Source: Rossellomorea aquimaris (lineage in GTDB: Bacteria > Bacillota > Bacilli > Bacillales > Bacillaceae_B). From it: a stretch of DNA of 64,000 nt. The number at the start of each line of letters is the position of its first letter. Within the stretch, counting starts at the first letter, position 1. A program made the translations under genes and the position numbers. This document shows, in pieces, positions 38,117 to 45,586 of the stretch. The stretch covers positions 62,001 through 126,000 of the forward strand of contig NZ_VTEX01000005.1 in NCBI RefSeq assembly GCF_008180865.1. The letters are read 5' to 3'. Below the pieces are notes generated by a model. That model worked only from the letters and a program-made list of their open reading frames with translations, did not search any database and was not told the DNA's origin.

Positions 38117-38139
38117 AAAATGACCACTTTGGTCATTTT
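38117..38139. promoter_or_regulatory. TetR operator, proximal
   Basis: AAAATGACCA (38117-38126) and TGGTCATTTT (38130-38139) are perfect 10-bp inverted arms around CTT. It abuts the regulator coding region. Autoregulation by the TetR protein is inferred. Confidence 0.7.
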
Positions 38140-38154
38140 CAATATATCAATAAA

Positions 38155-38169
38155 TGACCATTGTGGTCA
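38155..38169. promoter_or_regulatory. TetR operator, distal
   Basis: TGACCA-TTG-TGGTCA, the same half-sites as the proximal operator, centred 34 bp further upstream. Two sites in this spacing are common in autoregulated exporter operons. Confidence 0.65.
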
Positions 38170-38229
38170 ATATTTAACTTTTTGGGGATATAGAGAGCCA
38201 CAAGAACAAGGTGAACAGTAATAAGAAAG

Positions 38230-38249
38230 GGCCATTCATTTGAATGGCC
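38230..38249 (-). terminator. Hairpin with T runs, probable terminator of the HAD-CPT unit
   Basis: Stem GGCCATTC/GAATGGCC (38230-38237 with 38242-38249) with a 4-nt loop. The minus strand continues CTTTCTTATT; on the plus strand six T follow. It lies about 110 nt after the CPT-like gene. Confidence 0.55.
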
Positions 38250-38362
38250 TTTTTTAGCGTTTAAAGTAAATCTAGCAAAGATAAACTCCCTCTATAAAGA
38301 TAGAACATGAAATTTCTTAGCTGCCAGTTCACATTGTTTGTTAAGTAACAACTCAATAGCTC

Positions 38363-38896
38363 TCAAACTTTGATTTTCCGTTCGATCATTCTTGCACATT
38401 CTTCTGGCGATGTCTTAGATGTATCAACTGAAATATCATATTGCATGCCTTCGTGCACCGCTGCAGCCTGCGAAACGGCCATACCTTCAATGCGGTCCTC
38501 TCGTTCCCTCTCCCGGACTGCCGCTACAGTGGGATCACACATGACTCCGACCCACAGCACCTGCAACCCATCCAAGGAAATTTCCCATCGTTTACGAGCT
38601 TCTATTCCACTCAGGAAGACATCGTCAATAATGATCCTGGCCCCTCTTCGTGCCATCTCTCCCAAACCGTGCCTCCATGCAGATTCCAGGGCACGAAATT
38701 CCGTACCCGGCCTGACCGACCCATCTTCATCCAGCTTAATTCCGCTATCTTTCTTAAGCATGGCATCGGGCATAGCCTCAATCAAATCGTCAATACTGAA
38801 CCTTAGCCATGACGCTGTCGATGTATTCTGAAGACATTTCGCGATTGTCGTTTTTCCGGAGCTGGATCCACCGTTTAGGATGATTATGTCTGTCAT
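38363..38896 (-). CDS. Chloramphenicol phosphotransferase-like P-loop kinase
   Basis: 177 residues. P-loop NGGSSSGKTT at residues 8-17, catalytic-site SIDDLIEAMP (about 34-43), and a LID-like RERERED segment. This is the CPT-like family; the Streptomyces enzyme phosphorylates chloramphenicol, others act on unknown small substrates. ATG 38896. It follows the HAD phosphatase gene with a gap of 30 nt in the same direction. Confidence 0.85.
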   Translation of the reverse strand: MTDIIILNGGSSSGKTTIAKCLQNTSTASWLRFSIDDLIEAMPDAMLKKDSGIKLDEDGSVRPGTEFRALESAWRHGLGEMARRGARIIIDDVFLSGIEARKRWEISLDGLQVLWVGVMCDPTVAAVREREREDRIEGMAVSQAAAVHEGMQYDISVDTSKTSPEECARMIERKIKV

Positions 38897-38926
38897 GTGT
38901 ATAACCTCACTTTAAGAACGATTTGT

Positions 38927-39592
38927 TCATTTTACCCGACTTCCTACCAGCACATCTTTTATCCCGACGACATTTTTGACAATATAAATGGGATCAGACT
39001 CGCTTATCTCTTCAAACGAACCATATCCATACGTCACTCCAATAGAGTCGATTCCGGTATTATGTGCCCCGATAATATCGTGCTTCCTGTCTCCTATCAT
39101 AATAAAGTTACCTGGTTCATATTCATTATAGATATCCAGGATGTATTGAATGATCTCAGTTTTTGACGTTCTCGTACCATCAAGGCTGCTTCCTGCAATC
39201 AGGGAAAAGAACTGGTCTATATTGAAATGCTTTACTATTTGTTCAGCAAATACAGTTGGCTTTGAAGTTGCAACAACTAACGTAAATCCTTTTTCTTTTA
39301 ACGTTTCCAATAGTGATGGAATATTTGAATACAGCTTGTTTTCAAACATCCCCTTCTCCTTGAATCGCTCTCTATAAAAGTCAATTGCTCTTTTTGTTTT
39401 TCCCTCATCAAAATCGTAATACTCAGCAAATGAAACTTGTAGTGGTGGCCCGATAAAACATTCGAGGTCATGAACATCAGGCACCGCAACATCCAAATTC
39501 TCTAATGCATATTGAACCGATTTAGTGATTCCTTCTTTTGGGTCGGAAAGTGTTCCATCTAAATCGAATAAGATGATTTTATAGTTATTCAT
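38927..39592 (-). CDS. HAD family phosphatase, phosphoglycolate phosphatase-like
   Basis: 221 residues. HAD motifs: I, LFDLDGTLSDP (catalytic Asp pair); II, VVATSKPT; III, lysine in SKTEII; IV, MIGDRKHDIIGA. The cap is helical (C1), as in phosphoglycolate phosphatases and PpaX. Physiological substrate unknown. Start ATG 39592 (MNNYK) with AAGGAG upstream. It is followed by the CPT-like gene after 30 nt. Confidence 0.87.
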   Translation of the reverse strand: MNNYKIILFDLDGTLSDPKEGITKSVQYALENLDVAVPDVHDLECFIGPPLQVSFAEYYDFDEGKTKRAIDFYRERFKEKGMFENKLYSNIPSLLETLKEKGFTLVVATSKPTVFAEQIVKHFNIDQFFSLIAGSSLDGTRTSKTEIIQYILDIYNEYEPGNFIMIGDRKHDIIGAHNTGIDSIGVTYGYGSFEEISESDPIYIVKNVVGIKDVLVGSRVK

Positions 39593-39678
39593 ATAAGCTC
39601 CTTTCAATTGATTTCGGGAACCTTTGAAAACGGATGTTCCTTTTCAGTTGAACAGAAAATTTAATAAAGGTTCGTTTA

Positions 39679-40080
39679 CTATCTTTCAATCTTCAATACA
39701 TCCTCTGAGGGAGACAGATACTCTTTTTCCCCAATCGAAAAGTCCGTTTTTTGACGAGTTATTTCTGCATACTGAACAACGTTCCCCTCGTTAAGAAAAA
39801 CGATTAAGTAGATATCGTCTCTACTCCTGATGTTGCTCGGATCTTCAAATTCAACCCCCATCTGCTTTTCAATATGCTCTTGAGGTGTATATGGTTGGAA
39901 CAAGTAAGCTTTATCCCACTTGAAGTCCGTTAAGGGTGTGACCTTTATAACCTTATTATCTTGATCTTTAACCATTGAATAAATGGCCTTCTCAAAATCC
40001 TTATTATGCAGACCATCACTTTGGCTACAGCCAACCATCATTAATACTATAAGTAGGAAGGAAACCGTTATTACTCTCAA
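39679..40080 (-). CDS. Small lipoprotein of unknown function
   Basis: 133 residues with a lipoprotein signal: hydrophobic stretch ITVSFLLIVLMMVG followed by Cys18 in the lipobox MVGC. The mature part is polar and has strands around VIKVTPLTDFKWDKAYLFQPY. It would be anchored to the outer face of the membrane. No family recognised. The start is the TTG at 40080, with only a weak Shine-Dalgarno, so a slightly different start is possible. Confidence 0.65.
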   Translation of the reverse strand: MRVITVSFLLIVLMMVGCSQSDGLHNKDFEKAIYSMVKDQDNKVIKVTPLTDFKWDKAYLFQPYTPQEHIEKQMGVEFEDPSNIRSRDDIYLIVFLNEGNVVQYAEITRQKTDFSIGEKEYLSPSEDVLKIER

Positions 40081-40146
40081 GGCAGATAGCTCACTTTCCT
40101 TAATATGATTTGCCGCAGGTGGAGTCTCCCCCCTGATACATGCACA

Positions 40147-40653
40147 TTAATTATTTATTAGATTCTTCAAATACTCTATCTTCCCCATATCCTTATGATT
40201 ATTTTGATCTGCCCGATAGCTGTCCTTGGATGAAGCCTCGTAAACACGTAAATATTGCTCGGGACTCAGCAGATAATATTTCACTTCTCCCTTTTGATGC
40301 ATTTCCAGATCTTCCAATCGTACCCCCGCGAAGTCCGGCAACGTGTCGATTATTCCAAACTCAACGGATAATCCATCTTTCGAGAACTCATGTTCATGCA
40401 AATCAATCAGGGTATAACCCTTTGAATTCATTACCTTCACAATATCATTCCAGTTATGTATGGATGTTTCAGGGGGTACTTCCCATCCTCTTTTATCACC
40501 GAGCACATGTATGTCCAGATCCTGTGCGTCCCAGCTCTTTTCTGTGACCACTTCCAATCCCACAGAGCCCATCAGCAATGGAGTGATTCCAATACCATTT
40601 AGCTTCCTGGCAACTTCAATAAACTCATTAAACTTTTGATGATACGTCTTCAC
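40147..40653 (-). CDS. Nucleotidyltransferase-fold protein (MNT-like)
   Basis: 168 residues. The Pol-beta-type core is visible: GITPLLMGSVGLEVV with the G-S pair, and DLDIHVLGD with the D-x-D metal pair; a third acid is in the VEFGIID strand. Related proteins in bacilli are often mis-annotated as phosphoribosylanthranilate isomerase. Substrate unknown. It starts at GTG 40653, 26 nt inside the end of the GNAT pseudogene, and is the last gene of the Nudix - papain-fold - GNAT - nucleotidyltransferase cluster. Confidence 0.65.
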   Translation of the reverse strand: MKTYHQKFNEFIEVARKLNGIGITPLLMGSVGLEVVTEKSWDAQDLDIHVLGDKRGWEVPPETSIHNWNDIVKVMNSKGYTLIDLHEHEFSKDGLSVEFGIIDTLPDFAGVRLEDLEMHQKGEVKYYLLSPEQYLRVYEASSKDSYRADQNNHKDMGKIEYLKNLINN

Positions 40654-41209
40654 TACTGAAAAACTCCTCCCTGAGAATACTCATCCGCAACCTGTCCACG
40701 AATTCCCCGTTTCTCAACCGGTCCTGCCTTAATAGACCTTCATCCACATAACCCATTCTTCTATAAGACTTGATTGCTTTTTCATTATCGACCTCGACTC
40801 TTAGCCAAATCTTGTTCAGCCCGAGTTCCTCAAACCCCCATTGAAGCATCACTCGCATCGCAGCTAATCCGAATCCTCTCCCCCAATAGGTTTTATCTCC
40901 GATGGCCACTCCCAGTTCCGCATGTTTGTTTAATCGATCGATGTTTTATAAATCGATCCAGCCGATGTGTTTGCCTTCTTTCGTCATAATCGCCTTTTGT
41001 TCATATCCATTCGTCCTCTTGATGCACATGTCAATCCAGGCAAGGGTTTCTTCCTGGCTGAATGGAGGATATTTCTCCGGCATGTTCAAGTGCTTCGTTA
41101 CTTCTCTATCCAGACACCACTGGTATCGGTCTTCTGCATCATCCAGCGTCAATTCTCTTAAAGTTACGTTTGGCCATTTAGTGGGTTTCATGGTAGTTTT
41201 CCTTTTCAT
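40628..41209 (-). pseudogene. GNAT acetyltransferase interrupted by one in-frame TAA
   Basis: The frame is continuous from 41209 to 40628 (193 codons plus stop) except for a TAA at 40946-40948. Before it lie 87 residues (TLRELTLDDAEDRYQW... HIGWIDL), after it NIDRLNKHAELGVAIGD and then the acetyl-CoA loop YWGRGFGLAAMR and NEKAIKSYRRMGY. Together they make a complete RimJ/RimL-type GNAT of normal length. The rest of the sequence is undamaged, so the mutation is recent, or the stop is read through, or it is a base error. It overlaps its neighbours at both ends (4 nt and 26 nt). Confidence 0.8.
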
Positions 41210-41967
41210 AGTTGAGTGCTTTTGTAATGCTTTAATATTTCGATTAGAACCGCTTTGTTGTATTTCGTTTTCCCATGAATTCTTTCAGCCCATTCTTCCA
41301 CCGTTTCCAGCTTTGGATCCTTCATCAGCCCTTCTGTCGTACTTAGAAAGCTCTCCCAGTTATAAAACTCCCAATGAGCGATTTCTGATTTGTACGGGAT
41401 TCTGCATTCCAATAATGGATGGTTCTTTATCATATGTTGAGAATGCTCAGCAGCCTTCAGAAAGGTATCCATATCAATTCGTTCAGTCTGGAAAACTTGT
41501 TTCGATACTTTTCCATTCGGTCGATGATAGTGGATTTCGGTACCTGATGAATGACCCTGAACATGCACCCTTGCAGCGGGAAAGAAACCACTTAATTTTT
41601 CGTTGGTGAAATTTGTGCTCTTCGTATCTATTAAAATCGGATTCAACCATTGATCACCTAGGTCACAAAGAAATCGTTCCCCTTTTTCATTTAGAGCAAT
41701 GACGGCCGCATGAGCCTCTTCCGAACCCAAGTTATGACCAACTGGATACGCTTCGACACCATTCCTTTTAAATTCATCCAGTAACCAGAGTGCAAGATCA
41801 AAACAATTCCCGGACATCCCGAATTGTTCCCGATGCTCCCGCATAAGAGAAACATCCCGCTGTTTCTTCGCGCTTCCCCCGTTATAAAACCAAACTTTCG
41901 TTAACGTTTCCATTGGAAAATCGTTAAATTTATTCCACGTCTTTAAAATGCTTTCTGAAGCTATCAT
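41206..41967 (-). CDS. Papain-like fold protein (NAT/transglutaminase-like)
   Basis: 253 residues. A Cys-His-Asp arrangement fits the papain-like superfamily: GNCFDLALWLLDEF (Cys about 54), EEAHAAVIAL (His about 86), and FLCDLGDQW (Asp about 102). This resembles arylamine N-acetyltransferases and transglutaminase-like proteins, but the family could not be fixed. It starts at 41967 overlapping the Nudix stop (ATGA) and its own stop overlaps the GNAT start, so translation is coupled in this operon. Confidence 0.6.
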   Translation of the reverse strand: MIASESILKTWNKFNDFPMETLTKVWFYNGGSAKKQRDVSLMREHREQFGMSGNCFDLALWLLDEFKRNGVEAYPVGHNLGSEEAHAAVIALNEKGERFLCDLGDQWLNPILIDTKSTNFTNEKLSGFFPAARVHVQGHSSGTEIHYHRPNGKVSKQVFQTERIDMDTFLKAAEHSQHMIKNHPLLECRIPYKSEIAHWEFYNWESFLSTTEGLMKDPKLETVEEWAERIHGKTKYNKAVLIEILKHYKSTQL

Positions 41968-42437
41968 TCTTGCACCTCGAATTCTTTCTTTAATTGATCT
42001 ATGTATGACTTGATATAGCTTTTATATTCGTCCGTTAAACCATCTGGCAGATTATTGAGTTTATAAAATTTGATATCAACAGATTCTGTTTTATCGACCT
42101 CCAATTTTCCTCTTATGTCCTTTGTGGCATAAACGGCTGTGACGGAATACAATTCATCCCCATTCGATACTTTAAAATAATAGTCCGGCCCGGAGAACAC
42201 ATTTACCAGAGTCAGTTCCCCTATCTCAAGACCGGTTTCTTCCATCACTTCTCGCTTTGCTGTCTCCTCTAAACTTTCACCCAATTCCATCAATCCTCCC
42301 GGCAGTCCCCAGCCACCGTCCGTCCGATGCTGCAGAAGCAGTTCATGATGGTCGTTTAAGATAATGACGACAGATCCGGGTAGGATTAAGGGGCTGGTGC
42401 CAACCAGTTTTCGCAGATCTTGGACGTAGTTCATCAT
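41964..42437 (-). CDS. Nudix hydrolase
   Basis: 157 residues. The Nudix box is complete: G-x5-E-x7-R-E-V-x-E-E-x-G in GGLMELGESLEETAKREVMEETG (about residues 46-68, split across the helix). Such enzymes cleave nucleoside diphosphates linked to another group, here unknown. Start ATG 42437 or the next codon (also ATG), behind GGGAGGGG. It is the first gene of the operon that continues to the nucleotidyltransferase-fold gene. Confidence 0.88.
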   Translation of the reverse strand: MMNYVQDLRKLVGTSPLILPGSVVIILNDHHELLLQHRTDGGWGLPGGLMELGESLEETAKREVMEETGLEIGELTLVNVFSGPDYYFKVSNGDELYSVTAVYATKDIRGKLEVDKTESVDIKFYKLNNLPDGLTDEYKSYIKSYIDQLKKEFEVQE

Positions 42438-42554
42438 TTCCCCTCCCTTATTTGTTCAGTTTTACACGCTCCCACCACATTTTCATATCCTATGACAAGA
42501 ATAGACTACTCTTCACTTGAAATAACATGGTTAATCATAGCCGTATACACTTTT

Positions 42555-42673
42555 TAATCCATTAGGAGACACTATTCATCCTGATTTGAGATTTTTAATC
42601 CTATTACAGATTAAATAATCCGAAATCCCAATAATTAATCCTGATTCGAAATAATTTTACATCCTTGTCGAAT
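42555..42673 (-). repeat. Phased 20-bp GGATYA repeat array, copy 3
   Basis: On the minus strand six units. The CC ends of the plus-strand words TAATCC/CATCC fall at 42559-60, 42580-81, 42600-01, 42620-21, 42640-41 and 42663-64, giving spacings of 21, 20, 20, 20 and 23 bp. The head ATTCGACA is at 42666-42673 on the minus strand. It lies downstream of the HAD gene in sense direction, in the 499-nt gap to the Nudix gene. The rest of that gap holds only the HAD terminator. Confidence 0.75.
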
Positions 42674-42808
42674 TTTATTTTTAGTTACGGCTATCTGGAG
42701 CATCCTTATATGACTTAGCCTTCAAATTTTTACATACAACAGCTTTATTACTGACAATTCCAATTATTCCAGTTTACTGACAGTAACTCAATCATTAGTT
42801 ATAAAAAA

Positions 42809-42838
42809 GAAGCTTATCATTAGAGATTGATAAGCTTC
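42809..42838 (-). terminator. Terminator after the YjjG-like HAD gene
   Basis: An 11-bp stem GAAGCTTATCA (42809-42819 with 42828-42838) with 8-nt loop, followed on the minus strand by TTTTTTAT. It lies about 100 nt after the stop codon. Confidence 0.8.
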
Positions 42839-42936
42839 TCTCCTCAAACTTGATGAATGATTCTTGTTTCTTCAATTTGTTCAAGGTGCCCTTTAGCTAA
42901 CTCGAGTCAATGCTCTCCCTTAAATCATCAAAATTA

Positions 42937-43656
42937 TTATTCATTGCTGCTACTTAGTAATATATCTTTGATTTCTTTAATAGAAGACACAATTGAATAT
43001 GGAATATGATCCGTTGGTTTTTCTCCCCCTCTGAAATTGACCCATATTGCATCCATTCCTGCTTCCATGGGGCCAAGAACATCATGTGTCCACGAATCGC
43101 CTATGAATATTGTCTCTTCAGGTTTCTTATTAAAAGCTTCTAAAGCAATAGTATAGATTCTGGAATCAGGCTTTCTAATACCTATTTGTTCTGCATGAAA
43201 TATTTTATTGTGGCTGAATATATGTCCTAGTCCCATATTGACTATCTTCTGTTGAGGGTCATAAAGTCCGTTTGTTACAATTCCTACCTCATAATGCTTA
43301 TTCAGTTCATTCATTAAATTTAATACATATTCGTTAACAATAATCCATTTCATACTTGTGTTAGTAAAAAGAGCTTCAAGCTGTTCAATTGCTTCAATGT
43401 TCACCTTCACGTCAAAGTAATCAAAAGCGTTCTTCCATCTTTCTCTCTTAAATTCAAATGTGTTTATTTCCCCACTTACAAGTTTGTCAATTAAGGATTT
43501 TGGAGGTTGTTTTATTTTCTTCAGAAATAGTTGTTTATCCATCTCCCTTGTCAGTGGATGTTCTGTAAGAGATTGAACCAGTCCGTCATCAAACCAAGAC
43601 GAATTTTCAAGTAGCGTGTCATCCAAGTCAAATAAAAGAAGGCTATACTTTTCCAC
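42937..43656 (-). CDS. HAD family hydrolase, YjjG-like nucleotidase type
   Basis: 239 residues. Motif I LFDLDDTLLEN (with the DD of nucleotidase-type HADs), motif II VTNGLYDPQQ, motif III lysine in GIRKPDSRIY, motif IV IFIGDSWTHDVLGP. The YjjG group cleaves nucleoside monophosphates, often non-canonical ones. Start GTG 43656 with only a weak Shine-Dalgarno (AAAGGG, about 12 nt ahead). Own terminator, and repeat array copy 3 downstream. Confidence 0.85.
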   Translation of the reverse strand: MEKYSLLLFDLDDTLLENSSWFDDGLVQSLTEHPLTREMDKQLFLKKIKQPPKSLIDKLVSGEINTFEFKRERWKNAFDYFDVKVNIEAIEQLEALFTNTSMKWIIVNEYVLNLMNELNKHYEVGIVTNGLYDPQQKIVNMGLGHIFSHNKIFHAEQIGIRKPDSRIYTIALEAFNKKPEETIFIGDSWTHDVLGPMEAGMDAIWVNFRGGEKPTDHIPYSIVSSIKEIKDILLSSSNE

Positions 43657-43768
43657 TGACGTATCAACCCTTTTAATAGTTTTTTATAAATGAAAAATCA
43701 AATTGCATATTCATAATGAGCCATTGCTAGAGAAATAAGGATTAATGACAACGCTGATACCCTGAATA

Positions 43769-44206
43769 CTACAGTTGTCTCTTCAACACAACTTCCCCCC
43801 ACATAATTTCACCCGTCTTCTCAAACCCCAGACTTTCATATAATCTGATGGCATTCACATTCTCAGGTTCCGCGCTTGTGAATAATTCTATATTTGCAAA
43901 TGTATGTGTCAGTTTTTCTATAAGTAATTGCGTTGCCTTCTTTCCGTAGCCTCTCCCTTGATATTTCTGATCGATCATTAACCGGCTCATTTCCATCCGG
44001 CTCGTTTCAGGATCTATCCCATACATGATGAAACCCACCATGCTATCTTGATGATAAATGCCCAATGGATATTGATCTTCTACATATTTTGACTGCAGCA
44101 ATGAATAAGCGTTATCTGCGACAAACTCCTTCTGATGTTCAGAAACAGATAAGGTTACACATTCCTCCCAATTGTCAGCATTGATTTCCTTTAATCCCAG
44201 ATTCAT
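43769..44206 (-). CDS. GNAT acetyltransferase, BltD/PaiA-like
   Basis: 145 residues. Acetyl-CoA motif QKYQGRGYGKKATQ, then NVNAIRLYESLGFEKTGE at the C-terminal half. It resembles spermine/spermidine acetyltransferase BltD of B. subtilis, including VGFIMYGIDPET. The start is ATG 44206 (MNLGLKEIN) with AAGGAG upstream. It follows the other GNAT gene directly (12 nt), so the two may be transcribed together. Confidence 0.82.
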   Translation of the reverse strand: MNLGLKEINADNWEECVTLSVSEHQKEFVADNAYSLLQSKYVEDQYPLGIYHQDSMVGFIMYGIDPETSRMEMSRLMIDQKYQGRGYGKKATQLLIEKLTHTFANIELFTSAEPENVNAIRLYESLGFEKTGEIMWGEVVLKRQL

Positions 44207-44218
44207 ATAAACCACTCC

Positions 44219-44764
44219 TTACGGATGCAACCGTCCCATCACCACGGTATCGTAATAACGTCCATCCGATAATAATTTATCTTTCTTCAATACTCCTTCT
44301 ACTTCAAAACCGTTGTTTTTATAGAGCTTGATGGCATTTTCATTGGTTTCAAGGACATTCAATGTGATCTTCTTAATGTCGTTTGCATCAGTCCAGCGGA
44401 TTGACTCTTTTAATAAATTTTTCCCAATGCCGAATCCCCAGAATTCCTGTAATACACATACACCAAACTCCACCTTATGAGCGACACGCTTTAATGATTT
44501 CCCCTCACACCTGGAGAAACCTGCAATCCTGTCGTTCACTTCACAAACCAAAAAGAGATTCTGGGCACTCTCCGTATCTTCTTTAATGAGGTATATAAAG
44601 CCCACCTCATCTATGTATGCTTCACCCTTTTCCCTATCCATGTTTTCTGTCTCTCCGTCTGCCTCCAATCGCACTTCTGAGAGACTTTTTGCATCATCTT
44701 TCCTTGCTGACCTTATGGTATAGGTTAGATTACGAATATGAAATTCTATTGGATTAATGATTAT
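44219..44764 (-). CDS. GNAT acetyltransferase with non-canonical or lost start codon
   Basis: From the GTG at 44674 the product is 151 residues and lacks the first strand and helix of the GNAT fold. The same frame stays open upstream for about 30 codons that read like a normal GNAT start (IINPIEFHIRNLTYTIRSA, RKDDAKSLSEV). No ATG, GTG or TTG occurs there; a strong GAGGAG stands 9 nt ahead of an ATA codon at 44764. So either ATA is used, or an ATG has mutated and a shortened protein is made. The acetyl-CoA motif is FGVCVLQEFWGFGIGKNLL and the C terminus NENAIKLYKNNGF. Substrate unknown. Confidence 0.6.
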   Translation of the reverse strand: MIINPIEFHIRNLTYTIRSARKDDAKSLSEVRLEADGETENMDREKGEAYIDEVGFIYLIKEDTESAQNLFLVCEVNDRIAGFSRCEGKSLKRVAHKVEFGVCVLQEFWGFGIGKNLLKESIRWTDANDIKKITLNVLETNENAIKLYKNNGFEVEGVLKKDKLLSDGRYYDTVVMGRLHP

Positions 44765-44927
44765 TTCGATCCACTCCTCGCATTGGGATCACTCCCACCT
44801 TCAAACTATCATACAAAATATTATCCATTAATTTCTAATTTCTAACCACACTTATTATCCAGACCCAGTATTGAAGATGCAAAAATTAGCTGAAGATTAT
44901 TATAGTGACCTCCAGCTATTTCTCCAA

Positions 44928-45398
44928 TCAACGATGTGACGGCCAAGAACCTTGCATTTTCCTCATTTGAATAATTTGACCCGTATGGTATGCCTCATGA
45001 AGCATGATGTCTAAGAGCTTTTCTTCCAGAGCATTCTGTTCAAGTTCTTCAGTCGTAGTTCTACCAAGTGCTTCTCTTAAAAGACGGTGAGCGGACTCAA
45101 CACGTTCAACAACTGCACTCCAGGCCTTGTCATCATTTAGTTGTTCCGTAAGATAGAAGGTTTCATTTCCATCGAGAGTTTGATTCCATTCACGGCCTTC
45201 TAATTGTGCGGTTAGTCTTTCTTTATAATAAGTAAGATGATTTACATTCTCCCATATGGTTTTGGTCGCCTCTCCATCCGGTCTCCAACTAGCCTGTTCT
45301 GCTGTGAGTCCTTCTATTGCAGGTTTGAATGGAGCATACCAACTTTCCTGGTCGTATGTAGTATCGAGCATTCTTAAGAGCAAGTCAGTTCGTTTCAT
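44928..45398 (-). CDS. DinB-family protein
   Basis: 156 residues, four-helix bundle of the DinB/YfiT superfamily. The putative metal ligands are His in NVNHLTYYKERL and the pair in HEAYHTGQI (H-x3-H). Family members are damage-induced proteins or thiol (bacillithiol) S-transferases; which applies is not clear. Start ATG 45398 with AAGGAGG. Divergent from the TolB-like gene. Confidence 0.8.
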   Translation of the reverse strand: MKRTDLLLRMLDTTYDQESWYAPFKPAIEGLTAEQASWRPDGEATKTIWENVNHLTYYKERLTAQLEGREWNQTLDGNETFYLTEQLNDDKAWSAVVERVESAHRLLREALGRTTTEELEQNALEEKLLDIMLHEAYHTGQIIQMRKMQGSWPSHR

Positions 45399-45586
45399 GA
45401 GTATTTTCCTCCTTGGAATTGAAGTTTCATATTGATAGTACTTCAGCATAAAGTAGAAAACTCCTTCTATAATAGGGTCGGTACAAAAATCCACCCAGAC
45501 CTCTTCTTTCATTCACACACTCTTTTTCACATAATGTAAGCCGTCCTGGAAAATAGTAAGAGCATATTCGAAAAGGAGAATTCACA

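Noticed and set aside
40628-41209. Two separate small GNAT genes
   Set aside because: Both halves share one frame and complete each other exactly; each alone lacks half of the fold.
40902-41609. 235-codon open frame on the plus strand
   Set aside because: It runs antisense to the papain-fold gene and the GNAT pseudogene, which have clear family motifs and overlapping starts and stops; the antisense product has no recognisable features.
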